Of a stretch of DNA of 64,000 nucleotides, positions 46,285 through 55,800 are shown piece after piece (the stretch's first letter is position 1; each line of letters begins with the position of its first letter). The notes beneath the pieces were generated by a model. That model was not told the origin of the DNA. It made no database searches and saw nothing but the letters and a program-made list of their open reading frames with translations. Made by a program: the position numbers and the translations under genes. The stretch is from contig DATMER010000105.1 in NCBI GenBank assembly GCA_035556715.1, positions 1 to 64,000 on the forward strand, written 5' to 3'. Source of the DNA: DATMER01 sp035556715. Its GTDB lineage: Bacteria > Acidobacteriota > Thermoanaerobaculia > Multivoradales > UBA5704.

Positions 46285-46767
46285 ATGGAGGCGGTCATCC
46301 TGGTGGGGATCCAGGGCGCGGGCAAGTCGAGCTTCTACCGGGAGCGCTTCTTCGACTCCCACATCCGGATCAACCTGGACATGCTGAAGACGCGGTACCG
46401 GGAGGCGCTGCTCGTGCAGGCGTGCATCCTCGCGAAGCAGCCTTTCGTGGTGGACAACACCAACGTCCTCGCCTCCGAGCGGGCGCGCTATATCGAGCCG
46501 GCGCGGGAGGCAGGATTCCGCGTGGTCGGCTACTTCTTTCCACCGGACATCCGGGCCTCCATCGCCCGCAACAAGAAGCGCGGCGGCAAGCAGGCGATCC
46601 CCGTCCCGGGGCTCCTCGGGACGGCCAAGCGGCTCCAGGAGCCCGCTCCCGAAGAGGGCTTCGACCGCCTCTATACCGTCCGGCTCACCGAGGCTAACGA
46701 GCTCGTGATCGAGGAGCTCGGTCGAGCCAGCCTTAGGGACGGGTCTCCAGGCGCGCCTTGCGGATGA
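46285..46767 (+). CDS. Small P-loop kinase-like NTPase
   Basis: This is a 160-residue protein from ATG 46285 (MEAVILVGIQGAGKSSFYRE). It has Walker A GIQGAGKSS, followed by INLDMLKTRYREA and FVVDNTNVLASERARYIEPA, the pattern of polynucleotide-kinase-like (T4 PNK-type AAA_33) proteins. A lid region RNKKRGGKQAIPVPG follows. It likely phosphorylates a nucleic acid or small molecule; the target is unknown. The last 12 residues overlap a converging gene. Confidence 0.85.
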   Translation: MEAVILVGIQGAGKSSFYRERFFDSHIRINLDMLKTRYREALLVQACILAKQPFVVDNTNVLASERARYIEPAREAGFRVVGYFFPPDIRASIARNKKRGGKQAIPVPGLLGTAKRLQEPAPEEGFDRLYTVRLTEANELVIEELGRASLRDGSPGAPCG

Positions 46768-47338
46768 TCACGGGCTCCTTGGGCTCGTGGAAGGCGACGC
46801 CCCCCTCCAGGAACCTCTCGTTCACCGGGACGCTGCCGATCTTCTCCAGGACGTCCATCCCTTCGATCACCTGGCCGAAGACGGTGAACCGGCCGTCGAG
46901 GTGGGGCCGGGGCGCGAGGCAGATGTAGATCTCGGTGCCTCCGCTGTTCGGCTCGCTGCCGTGCGCCAGCCCCACCGCTCCGGCCACGTGGAGGTTCGAG
47001 TTGAACTCGTCTTTCACGGTCGGCCGGCCGCTCTCTCCGCCGTCTCCGGTCTGGATGACGTGACCCTGGACCACGCGGTAGAAGGGCTTACCGTCGTAGA
47101 ACCCCTCCTGGACCAGCTTCCGGAAGTTCGCGACCGTCTCCGGGGCATCCTTCTCGAAGAGCCGGAAGACCATGGTCCCCAGGCTCGTCTCCAGGACGCA
47201 CACCTCCACGGCAGATGGCGGCTTTTCAGGAGTCGCCTCAGGGGTCTGGCTCCAGAGGGGGAGGACGGCGACGGTCAGCAGGAGAACGGCGACGATGGCG
47301 GCGATGATGGCGGTGACAGTCGCGAGAGCTCTTTTCAT
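46733..47338 (-). CDS. Cyclophilin-type peptidyl-prolyl isomerase, membrane anchored
   Basis: This is a 201-residue periplasmic cyclophilin. ATG 47338 gives MKRALATVTAIIAAIVAVLL, a signal anchor. The catalytic domain (about 45-195) has FYRVVQGHVIQTGDGG, GAVGLAHGSEPNSGGTEIYI, and HLDGRFTVFGQVIEGMDVLE. The catalytic Arg of FYRVV and the Gln of IQTGD are present. It catalyses cis-trans isomerisation of proline bonds during folding of exported proteins. It lies 11 bases after a gene of unknown function on the same strand. Confidence 0.93.
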   Translation of the reverse strand: MKRALATVTAIIAAIVAVLLLTVAVLPLWSQTPEATPEKPPSAVEVCVLETSLGTMVFRLFEKDAPETVANFRKLVQEGFYDGKPFYRVVQGHVIQTGDGGESGRPTVKDEFNSNLHVAGAVGLAHGSEPNSGGTEIYICLAPRPHLDGRFTVFGQVIEGMDVLEKIGSVPVNERFLEGGVAFHEPKEPVIIRKARLETRP

Positions 47339-47349
47339 GACAGAAGTCC

Positions 47350-48393
47350 TCAAGGGAGGGGAAGCAGGGGAGTCCAGTCCCACTCGGGCCGCTCGCCTCC
47401 GAGCGGAGCCATCTCCTGCCGCTCGGTCATCCGGTCCAGCGGCTCGGCCGCGCGCCGGAGGCTGTCGTACTCGGCCCGGTTGTTGCGCACTGCGTCGGCG
47501 ATCCAGGAGGGCTTCTTCTCCACGGTCAGGTCGCCGGCCACATCCAGCGGGAGGAAGTACGCGTCCTCCGGGCGGTCGAGGAGGCCGCGGCCTGCGGCCT
47601 GCCGGGCGAGGGCTGCGTAGACTGGCGAGAGGAGGTCGAGGGCGGCGCGCCAGGCCTCGCGGAACCGTCCGCGGAAGCGGTCGTGCCCGGGGATCTGCGC
47701 GGCCTCAAGCGCCTTCCGGGCCGCCTGGGCCCGTTCCGGCTCCCCGGCCCAGGATGGGAAGAGGAGGTCTGGCGGACCGAACAGGAAGAGGTTGGCCCGC
47801 CCCTTTGCCCGCAAGTTCCAGGCAGCCCGGCTGAGGACCGGGGGCGCCTCCTCGCCTGCCCCCCGCGCCGCCCGCCGGTTGATGGCGGCGATCAGGTCGG
47901 CGAGCAGGGCGTCCCCGACCCGGGGGAGCACCCGGGAGAGGGTGGAGCGGAAGAGCTGCAGGAGCTCCTCCGGGCTCTCGTCCCCGCGCAGGACCGGGGG
48001 ACGTTGCGCAGGCGGCCGGAAGCTCAGGAGCCGGACCCGGTGAAACGCCAGGGCCGCGCCCAGACGCTGGGGGGTGGCCGGGTACTGGGCCGCACCCTCG
48101 GGCTCCAGCAGTGCCCCGAGCACCTCCTGCCCGCCGACCACGTCGGCCAGCAGGGGCCGGAGGTCCTTCCCATGGAGATAGGGCCGGAGCCGGATGGTGC
48201 GCACCGGCGGTGCTTCGGGGAGGGGGAGGCCCAGGTGGTAGAGAGCGTAGCGCAGACCCGTCCCCGTCGCGTGACGGAGCAGCGTCACTCCCAGGTGAGA
48301 CAGGGGGGGCATCGGCCCGGGGATCAACAGCGCCCGGCTGAAGGCGGGCCGCTCCTCGGGGAGGCCGATGGGGACGTCCGGCAGTGACTGCAT
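47350..48393 (-). CDS. Protein of unknown function with PEP-utilising-enzyme-like segment
   Basis: This is a 347-residue cytoplasmic protein from ATG 48393 (MQSLPDVPIGLPEERPAFSR). It is alpha-rich with many Arg, Leu and Pro. The C-terminal part, EDAYFLPLDVAGDLTVEKKP followed by VRNNRAEYDSLRRA, resembles the region before the swivel domain of PEP-synthase/rifampicin phosphotransferase-type proteins. No swivelling His domain or ATP-grasp domain is present. This is weak similarity, so no function is assigned. It is divergent from the helicase gene, 76 bases apart. Confidence 0.6.
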   Translation of the reverse strand: MQSLPDVPIGLPEERPAFSRALLIPGPMPPLSHLGVTLLRHATGTGLRYALYHLGLPLPEAPPVRTIRLRPYLHGKDLRPLLADVVGGQEVLGALLEPEGAAQYPATPQRLGAALAFHRVRLLSFRPPAQRPPVLRGDESPEELLQLFRSTLSRVLPRVGDALLADLIAAINRRAARGAGEEAPPVLSRAAWNLRAKGRANLFLFGPPDLLFPSWAGEPERAQAARKALEAAQIPGHDRFRGRFREAWRAALDLLSPVYAALARQAAGRGLLDRPEDAYFLPLDVAGDLTVEKKPSWIADAVRNNRAEYDSLRRAAEPLDRMTERQEMAPLGGERPEWDWTPLLPLP

Positions 48394-48469
48394 CAGAAGA
48401 AAATCTCCGGCGGTGGATACGGTACCACGGAAGACCCCACCCCCTGGGGACCATGCGACAATCGACCTC

Positions 48470-51067
48470 GTGACCGATCTCGCCGTCCCCCCCGCCCTCT
48501 CCCTGTCCGAGCCCGAGCGGCCGGCCCGCGCGTCCCTCGGGTCGCGCATCCGGCCCACTTCCGACCCGGACGAGATCCTCGATCTGTTCGTGGACTGGGC
48601 CTCCGAGGCCGGGTTCGAGCTCTACCCGGCCCAGGAAGAGGCGCTCCTGGAGATCATGGCCGGCCGGCACGTGATCCTCAACACCCCCACGGGCTCGGGC
48701 AAGTCGCTGGTCGCCCTGGGGCTTCATTTCAAAGCCCTTTGCGAGGGGCGGACCTCTTTCTATACCAGCCCGATCAAGGCCCTGGCATCCGAGAAGTTCT
48801 TCGCCCTCTGCGACGACTTCGGCGCCGAGAACGTGGGCATGCTCACGGGCGACGCCAGCATCAACGCCGGGGCGAAGGTGCTCTGCTGCACGGCCGAAGT
48901 GCTGTCCAACATGGCCCTCCGCCAAGGGGACCGCCTCGATGCCCCCTACGTGGTCATGGACGAGTTCCACTACTACTCCGACCCGGAGCGGGGCGTGGCC
49001 TGGCAGATCCCCCTGATCACCCTCCCCCGCACGCGATTTCTCCTGATGTCCGCCACCCTCGGGGACGTCAGCACGATCGCCGAGCACGTCCGCCGGCAGA
49101 CCGAGATCGAGGTCGCCCTGGTGACCTCGGAGCAGCGCCCCGTCCCCCTGGACTTCGAGTACCGGGAGACCCCGCTCCACGTGACGGTCGAGTCTCTCCT
49201 GGAAGCGGGCAAGTCCCCCATCTACATCGTCAACTTCACCCAGAGGGAGTGCGCGGAGCTGGCCCAGTCGCTGACCAGCATGAAGATCTCCTCCCGGGAG
49301 GAACGCGAGCGCATCCGCGAAGCCATGGGGAACGTCCGGCTGGACACCCCGTACGGCAAGGAGTTCCGGCGCTTCCTCTCCTTCGGGATCGGGGTGCACC
49401 ACGCCGGGCTCCTGCCCAAGTACCGGCTCCTGGTCGAGCAGCTCGCCCAGCAGGGATTGCTGCGGGTCATCTCCGGCACCGACACCCTGGGAGTCGGGGT
49501 GAACATCCCGATCCGCACCGTGCTCTTCACCCGCCTGGCCAAGTTCGACGGCAGGAAGGTCTCGCTCCTCTCGGTGCGCGACTTCAAGCAGATCGCCGGC
49601 CGGGCCGGCCGCAAGGGGTTCGACACCCAGGGGAGCGTGGTGGCCCAGGCGCCGGAGCACATCATCGAAAAGCGCCTGGCGGAGCGCAAGGCCGGCGAGG
49701 GCAAGAAGCGGGGGCCGGCCAAGAGCGCGGCCAAGGGCGAGGTCACTTGGACCCAGGAGACCTTCGACAAGCTGATCACCCGGCCGCCGGAGACCCTGAA
49801 GTCCCGCTTCCGGGTCACCCACGGCATGGTCCTGGAGCTCCTCCAACGCGACGCCGCGCTCGACGATCCCGACCTCCGGAACTTCGATTCCCTCCGCGAG
49901 CTCATCCGCCGCTGCCATGAAGAGGAGGGGGCGAAGTCGAGGCTTCTCTCCCAGGCCGCGGTGCTGGTCCGCTCCCTGTACCGCGCCGGGATCATCCGCA
50001 TGAAGCGCGACACGGTGGGCAACTATCTCTGGGCGGTGGTGGCCGAGGACCTCCAGTGGGACTTCTCCCTCCACCACGCCCTGTCGCTCTACCTGGTAGA
50101 GACAGTCGACCAGCTCAGCATGGAGTCCGAGACCTACGTCCTGGACCTGATGACCCTGGTCGAGTCGATCCTGGAGGACCCCGATATCGTCCTCCGCAAG
50201 CAGGTCGACAAGCTGAAGCAGGAGCTGGTCGCGCAGCTCAAGGCGGACGGCATCCAGTACGAAGAGCGGATGGAGCGGCTGGAGGAGATCACGCATCCCA
50301 AGCCGCTCTCGGACTTCCTCTACGGCACCTTCAACCGCTTCCGGGGGGAGCACCCGTGGGTCGGGGGGCTCGACGTCCATCCCAAGTCGATCGCCCGGGA
50401 GATGTACGAGGGGTATCTCTCCTTCGCGGACTATGTGAAGAAGTACGGCCTGCAGCGGAGCGAGGGGGTGCTGCTGCGGTATCTCTCCCAGCTCTACAAG
50501 ACTCTGGACCAGACCGTACCCGAGTACGCGAAGATCGCGGAGGTCTGGGACGCCCTGGGCTACTTCCGCGCGCTTCTGCACCACACGGACACGAGCCTGC
50601 TGGAGGAGTGGGAGAGCCTGCTCCATCCGGAGATCCGTCTGATGCGCCTGCAGCGCCACCAGGCAGCCGAGGCCCTCTGGCTGAAGCAGCTCCTGGCCGA
50701 CCCGAAAGCCTTCGCGGCGAGGATCAGGGCCGAGCTGCACCTGGTGGTCCGAGCCCTGGCGGAAAAGGAGTGGGAGGATGCCTCTGCCGCGGTCCTGCAG
50801 GACCCGGACGACCCCTGGACCCCGGAGCGCTTCGAAGAGTCGATGAAGCCGTTCTACGAGGAATACGGCGAGCTGGTCTTCACTCCCGAAGCCCGCCGCC
50901 ACCAGCACACCCACATCCGCGAGGTGGACGAGCGCGTGTGGGAGGTGGCCCAGACGATCCTCGACCCCCAGGGCGACAACCTCTGGGCCGTGCAGGGGAT
51001 CGTGGACCTGCGGGACCCGGACGTGATGGACGGTCCGCTGGTGAAGGTGGCGCGGGTGGGGGCGTGA
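48470..51067 (+). CDS. Ski2-like DEAD/DEAH-box helicase with DUF3516
   Basis: This is an 865-residue superfamily 2 helicase. GTG 48470 gives MTDLAVPPALSLSEPERPAR. Motif I is NTPTGSGKSLVALG near residue 74. Motif II is VVMDEFHYYSDP near 164, and motif III is LLMSATLGD. The second RecA domain has FGIGVHHAGLLPKYRLLVEQ, SGTDTLGVGVNIPIRTVLF and QIAGRAGRKGFDTQG. The C-terminal 350 residues match the DUF3516 helical domain found in these bacterial helicases. Related to eukaryotic Ski2 and Mtr4 RNA helicases; the bacterial role may be RNA processing but is not established. Confidence 0.93.
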   Translation: MTDLAVPPALSLSEPERPARASLGSRIRPTSDPDEILDLFVDWASEAGFELYPAQEEALLEIMAGRHVILNTPTGSGKSLVALGLHFKALCEGRTSFYTSPIKALASEKFFALCDDFGAENVGMLTGDASINAGAKVLCCTAEVLSNMALRQGDRLDAPYVVMDEFHYYSDPERGVAWQIPLITLPRTRFLLMSATLGDVSTIAEHVRRQTEIEVALVTSEQRPVPLDFEYRETPLHVTVESLLEAGKSPIYIVNFTQRECAELAQSLTSMKISSREERERIREAMGNVRLDTPYGKEFRRFLSFGIGVHHAGLLPKYRLLVEQLAQQGLLRVISGTDTLGVGVNIPIRTVLFTRLAKFDGRKVSLLSVRDFKQIAGRAGRKGFDTQGSVVAQAPEHIIEKRLAERKAGEGKKRGPAKSAAKGEVTWTQETFDKLITRPPETLKSRFRVTHGMVLELLQRDAALDDPDLRNFDSLRELIRRCHEEEGAKSRLLSQAAVLVRSLYRAGIIRMKRDTVGNYLWAVVAEDLQWDFSLHHALSLYLVETVDQLSMESETYVLDLMTLVESILEDPDIVLRKQVDKLKQELVAQLKADGIQYEERMERLEEITHPKPLSDFLYGTFNRFRGEHPWVGGLDVHPKSIAREMYEGYLSFADYVKKYGLQRSEGVLLRYLSQLYKTLDQTVPEYAKIAEVWDALGYFRALLHHTDTSLLEEWESLLHPEIRLMRLQRHQAAEALWLKQLLADPKAFAARIRAELHLVVRALAEKEWEDASAAVLQDPDDPWTPERFEESMKPFYEEYGELVFTPEARRHQHTHIREVDERVWEVAQTILDPQGDNLWAVQGIVDLRDPDVMDGPLVKVARVGA

Positions 51068-51159
51068 GGAGGACTCCTCAGCCGAGGAACCAGATCAACG
51101 AATCCCTCGGGCGAAAGGATACAGAAGCCTCTCCCAGGAACTCTCCGGTCCCGCCGTAG

Positions 51160-51327
51160 TCAGAAGAGGACTCGCGTTCCGGCGGCGAACCCTCCGAGCA
51201 ACTCGCCCAGAATGACTGAGTTGAGCCCGACAAAGGGGGCATGCCGGATGATCTCGACGGCCTCCGGCACACCCTCCCGGAAAGCAGCGTACGCGTTGGT
51301 GTCGAGGAGGACACCCTTCAGCGCCAC
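51160..51327 (-). pseudogene. Truncated VapC-like PIN-domain toxin
   Basis: A 55-residue frame starts at GTG 51327: MALKGVLLDTNAYAAFREGV, then PEAVEIIRHAPFVGLNSVIL, then GELLGGFAAGTRVLF. This is the N-terminal PIN half with the first Asp in LLDTNAY and the Glu of LGELL. It stops where a full PIN domain (about 130 residues) should continue with an RNRxEL helix and two further acidic residues. No continuation was found in other frames downstream, so the 3' half is deleted. The start overlaps the antitoxin stop by 10 bases. Confidence 0.75.
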
Positions 51328-51572
51328 AAATCCTCATCCACGCGGCTGAAAGGCTCCGTGGCTTTCCGGAACTCCTCGGCTTCCTCCGAAGTCCAAGTCC
51401 CCGCGAGATCGCCCAGGTCCCGATAGACGGGCAGACCCTTCCCCTGGTCGATACCCTGATGGATGAGCTCCTTCAGGACTGCCTGCTCATCGATGCCGCG
51501 GCGTGCCGCCTCCTGGGCAATCCACGCTGCACTTGATTCGTCCAGATCTCGGATGGTTATAGTCCTCGACAT
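51318..51572 (-). CDS. VapB/FitA-like antitoxin
   Basis: This is an 84-residue antitoxin from ATG 51572 (MSRTITIRDLDESSAAWIAQ). The N-terminal half is the ribbon-helix-helix DNA-binding domain, with EAARRGIDEQAVLKELI as the helices. The C-terminal part WTSEEAEEFRKATEPFSRV is the toxin-wrapping tail. Its partner toxin is truncated. GGAGGAG lies about 14 bases upstream, so the Shine-Dalgarno is distant. A 21-bp repeat array lies 178 bases upstream of the start. Confidence 0.82.
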   Translation of the reverse strand: MSRTITIRDLDESSAAWIAQEAARRGIDEQAVLKELIHQGIDQGKGLPVYRDLGDLAGTWTSEEAEEFRKATEPFSRVDEDLWR

Positions 51573-51749
51573 AAGCGCCTGGGTATCTCCTCCTGGATAT
51601 TCTACCCGAACAGCTTCCCCAGCCCTCCTCCGGCCAATTGCTTGGCCCTCCCTGCAATGAAGACGACAACATCCCTCGATTGCGCGGATGAAGACCCCTC
51701 CCTTCTTCATAGTTGGGCATCTCCGTGCGCAGGAAACCTACCGCGATGC

Positions 51750-51983
51750 GTGTCGCAGAGGAGGTCAGGCGCGTCGTGGCAGCGGTGACGTCCGTCGCGA
51801 GAGAGGTTTGGCGCGTCGCAGGATCGGTTTACGCGCGTCGTGAGCCAGGTCAGGTACGTCGCAGGAGAGGTCAGGCGAGTCGTGAGAGAGGTTCAGCACG
51901 TCGCGACAGCGGTAAGGCCGGTCGCAGAAGCCGTGACCCACGTCGTGACGGAGGTTTGACGTGTCGCTGCGAACGGAACGAGG
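51750..51983. repeat. Degenerate 21-bp tandem array 2 (11 units)
   Basis: The anchor GTCG occurs at 51752, 51773, 51794, 51815, 51837, 51858, 51879, 51900, 51921, 51942 and 51963: ten steps of which nine are 21 and one is 22. The skeleton is CGTCGYRRNRGNGGT followed by a variable tail often ending GRCG. Units differ from each other at many positions. On the plus strand the first four units read as Val-rich heptads (RVAEEVRRVVAAVTS), but the 22-bp step breaks the frame and there is no ribosome-binding site. The stretch 51573-51749 before it holds nothing recognisable. Confidence 0.85.
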
Positions 51984-52006
51984 GAGGCTCCAGGCCCCCC
52001 TCGTTC
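51976..52006 (-). terminator. Hairpin downstream of the TPR-like secreted protein gene
   Basis: A 9-bp stem GAACGAGGG / CCCTCGTTC, with two further inner GC pairs, lies about 35 bases beyond the minus-strand stop at 52041. There is no T-tract. It overlaps the end of repeat array 2. Confidence 0.5.
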
Positions 52007-52040
52007 TTCCGGTCCGTCCGGGAACTACTTCAGCGCCGGC

Positions 52041-52523
52041 TCAGTTGCCGCTGGAGCCGGCAGCGGCCGCGGCGGTCGTGGCGGGCAGCGCCTTCGCCTG
52101 CTCGTAGCAGGTCGAGGCCGAGGGGCTCTCTCTCTTCAGGCCCAGCGCCTGCCAGCAGGAGTCCATCGCGGCCTTCCGGTTGCCTTCCTCGATGGCGAGC
52201 ATGCCGAGGGCGACCAGCGCGTCGTGGTTCGGGTGCAGCGCGGTCGAGCTCCGGAACTCGCTCCGGGCCTTCTCAAGGAGCTTCGCCTTCTTCTTGGAGT
52301 CCGTCTCCTTGATGGCCTTTTCCCTGTAGCGCAGACCCTTGGCGAGGTGGTCCGCGGCCTTCTGCTGCGGGTCCTTGTAGTTGCCCGAGAAACTCTCGTT
52401 GATGGGACCACGGTCGCCCATTGGACCTCCGAGTTGAGCGTCCACCGGCACGGCGACCGCCAGCCCGAGAGCCAGGACGGCGGCGGCGAAGAGGTTCTTG
52501 CCAAAGTTGTTCATGACCTGCAT
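52041..52523 (-). CDS. Secreted TPR-like protein
   Basis: This is a 160-residue exported protein. The signal peptide MQVMNNFGKNLFAAAVLALG ends near VDAQ. ATG 52523 and ATG 52514 are both possible; AAGGAG is 2 bases before the first and 11 before the second. The mature part has TPR-like helices (QQKAADHLAKGLRYREKAIK, AALHPNHDALVALGMLAIEEG-type segment) and a Ser/Ala/Gly tail ending GSSGN. It probably acts as a periplasmic scaffold. The 331-base gap 52524-52854 upstream holds no recognisable feature beyond ribosome-binding sites. Confidence 0.75.
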   Translation of the reverse strand: MQVMNNFGKNLFAAAVLALGLAVAVPVDAQLGGPMGDRGPINESFSGNYKDPQQKAADHLAKGLRYREKAIKETDSKKKAKLLEKARSEFRSSTALHPNHDALVALGMLAIEEGNRKAAMDSCWQALGLKRESPSASTCYEQAKALPATTAAAAAGSSGN

Positions 52524-52854
52524 GTCTCCTTGTCGGTAAGCGGATTCCCGAAACAACTGTTTATACGGGTCCGGCCGTTGAATTGTTTTGTCACGGTTAC
52601 TGTGTGCCTCCAGAAACGTGTGAACCGCTGAAACATTCCATTTCATCCGCGGGTCCGTTCACCCCGTCCTCCAAACAGGCCAACTACAACGGGAAAACAT
52701 GTGCTCTTGCATCCAATTGCGAAGGGGATGCCTGCCGGGCTGACCCGATCCCTGAAACGTTTTGCCCCATACTCTCAATTCTCAGTGAAAGCCCTGGCGC
52801 CGTGGGACTTTCGCGGGCTTCTCCGTATCAGGGGCGCGGAAGGAGGTCTCCGAG
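52524..52854. other. Gene-free divergent intergenic region
   Basis: The region separates two divergent genes for exported proteins. It is AT-richer than the flanks and should hold both promoters. No convincing -35/-10 pair, repeat or ORF was found. The only clear element is AAGGAGG about 8 bases before the TTG at 52855. Confidence 0.5.
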
Positions 52855-55800
52855 TTGAGCCAGTCTCGCCGCCGGTCACCGTCCTCCGCAGAGGTCGCTG
52901 CGGTCCTTTGCGTCCTTCTGGTCCTTTGGGTCCTTCCGGCCGCGGGCCAGGTCCGGGTCTCCACGATCCAGGAGGTGATCGACCGGTGGAAGCCGGAGAC
53001 GCACCTCTACGTGATCGGAGACGTGGGGCTCCAGGATGCCGTGCTCGCGGATCTGGAGACTTGGCTGAAGGACCGGCACTGGACCGTGCTGCTGGTCCAG
53101 GATGCGACGGGCCAGCGGTTCCAGGATACGGAGGGGGTGGTCAGGGAGGGGGAGGACGCGATCGAGTACGGCACCGCGCAGGGGATCGCCCGGGCGCATG
53201 GCTTCGCCGGCCAAGTGAGAGCAGACACCGGGGAGCCGGACGGGGCGATCCTCTCGATCGTCCTCGCCCAGCGTGCCCTCTACTACACCGGCTCAGATGC
53301 CCAGGACTCGCGCGGGCTCGGCGAGATGGCGTTCCAGGGGAATCTCGATCAGTGGTCCATCGCGGCCCTGCGGAACGGCGGGGATGTCGTGTCGGCGGTC
53401 AAGGATACGGTGACGGGCATCGACTCCCAGGTGGCGTACTCGATCGGCCGGAAGCGCGAGGAGGCAGCCAGCTATCTGGCGTGGAGCCGGACGCGGGTCA
53501 CCGATGTCGAGACCGAGGTTGCCAGCCTGGAACAGAGTGCGGCAGCCCTGCGCGCAGCCCCCCCATATCCGAAGGTTGGAGCGGCGCAGCCGGACACCGA
53601 GTCTCTCCGGCAGCGGATCGAGCGTGCGAAAGCTTTGCTCGACGAGGAGAAAGCCGCCGAAGCGATCGCGGTTGTGGATGGCGTGCACCAGGAAGTGGGG
53701 ATGCTGCAGAGCAACATCGCTCTCTACCAGTCCTACACCACCAAGCTTGCTGCGGCCAGGGATCGCCTGGACCGGCTGCAAAGCCGCACTCTCGACGACG
53801 CGGCGCGGAAGAAGATCCAGGGCGCATCGCAGCTCCTGGCGACCGCCCGGGAGAAGCACCAGAGGGGTGATCTCATCTACGATCAGATCACCCCGGTCGA
53901 GGATGCCGTCTGGGATGCGGAAGCCGCTGTCAGACGGGCTGAGGGGAGGAGGGTCTTTTCCATCCTCCTGGGCTGGGCGGCGCTGTTGGCTCTGGCCTGG
54001 CTCGCCTGGCGCCTCAACCGCCGCCGCCTTCCAGTCAAGAAAGAGGCCGAGGCACTCCTCGCCTCCTGGCAGACGGCGCTGGACCGCAAGCTGGAGGCGC
54101 TCTTCGGCGACATGGAGCAGAAGGTGGCGCGGTTGGCCGGTTCCTTCGAGGGGGAGACCGGGGAACTGGACAGGCAGGTGCGCTCCGACGTGGGCTCGCT
54201 CGTCATCCTCTGGACCAGCGCCAGCGCCGTCCTGGAGCAGGCCCGGTCGCGCATCCAGCCCGGGCGAATCCATTCGGTCCTCTTCAACCTGTTTCTGCCC
54301 GGTAATTACAGGAAGGGGCTCGCGCTCCTCCGGGACGAGCCGGTGCCGTTCGACCCGGCCGAGGGTCTCCCCCGCCTGTTCGATGGCGAGCGGACCTGGC
54401 GCGACGATCTCCTCGGCGACCTTGGCAGCTACGAGCCATTCCGGAAATCGTTCGAGGAGCTGATGGCGGAGTTCCACAGCCGGGCAGCCCGGGCGGGCGG
54501 AGCGCTCGACGAGATGGAGACGGCCATCTTCGGGTTGCCGCCCCTTCTGGAGAGGACGCGCGAGCGAATCTGGCAGGCGGAGTTCCAGAAGGACTTTCTG
54601 ACCGAGGCCGGGTCCCGCGACGGTCTCTTTCTGGCGCCGGCCCTGTTCTCCGAGGTGCTCCCCGCGGCCAACGCGGCTCTGGCCGAGGCCCAGGGGAGCT
54701 CGGCCGCCGATCCCGTGGGGACCTGGAAGGGGAGCGCGGCGCGGGCCGAAAGGTTGACAACGGACGCCGGACGTCTCGCGGAGATCTGCCGCGGCGTCCG
54801 TTCCGGCGCGATGCCGGCCCTCCAGAAAGCCGAAGCCGGGCTGCAGAGCGCGGGGATCGCCACGGCCTGGATCGGCGAGGACCTCCGGTCGCTCTCCGAG
54901 AGGGCCTCGGAGCTCGCCGCCCGGGCCGCCGGAGAAGCGGTCTCTTTGGAGATCGAGACGCTGGCAGCGGACCTGGACGCCAGCATCCGGATGTTCGAGG
55001 CGCGGGAGACGGGGATTGAAGAGAGGCGCGCCGAGACCGAGCGCATCGCGGCGCTCGTCCCGGAGCATGAGGCCATCCTGGAGGCAACCCGGGAGGCCTT
55101 TGCGGAGAGCGCCCTGGCCCTGGGTCCCGGCGACGAGATCCATCCGGGAGCGGACGGGACGGTCGGAAACAACATCGACGAGGCACGGGAGGAGATCGCG
55201 GCCGCCCGGGGCAAGCTCGACGAAGCCGTCGCTGGAACCCGAGCCGGCCGGATGCTCGCCGCGGCATCGCTGCTGCGGCAGGTCGAGTGGCACCAGGAGC
55301 AGGCCGGCTTCCGCCTGGCGGAGATCTCGGCCAAGCGGGCTCGGCTGGACCGCGTCCGGGAGGGCAACCGGGGTCTCCTGGCAGAGATGGAGAAGCGGGT
55401 CGCGAAAGCCGGACCGGACCTTTCGGGCGATACACGGATCACAGAGGCGACCCTCTCGGCCTTCGAGGAGGTGGCCGCGAGGGTCCGGACAGCCCGCGGG
55501 TGGATCGATACGAGGAAGGAGGACCCCCTGCGGGCGGAGGAGGAGCTCCACGCAGCCCGGAACGGGCTCGACCGGGTCGAGGGCGCCCTGGCCCCGGCCG
55601 ACCGCCAGCTCCATGGCGAAGCTGCGAGGGGCATCGAGGAAGCCGGCCGGAAGGTGGACGAGATCGGTGGGTGGAACCATCCCTACGGGGTAGCCATCCA
55701 AGGACGCGCCGGGGTGGCTTCGCTGGATACGGCCAGGGCCCTGCTCGGCCAGAAGCGCTATGCAGAGGCCCGGGAAGCTGCCTTCGCGGCCCGTAGCGAG

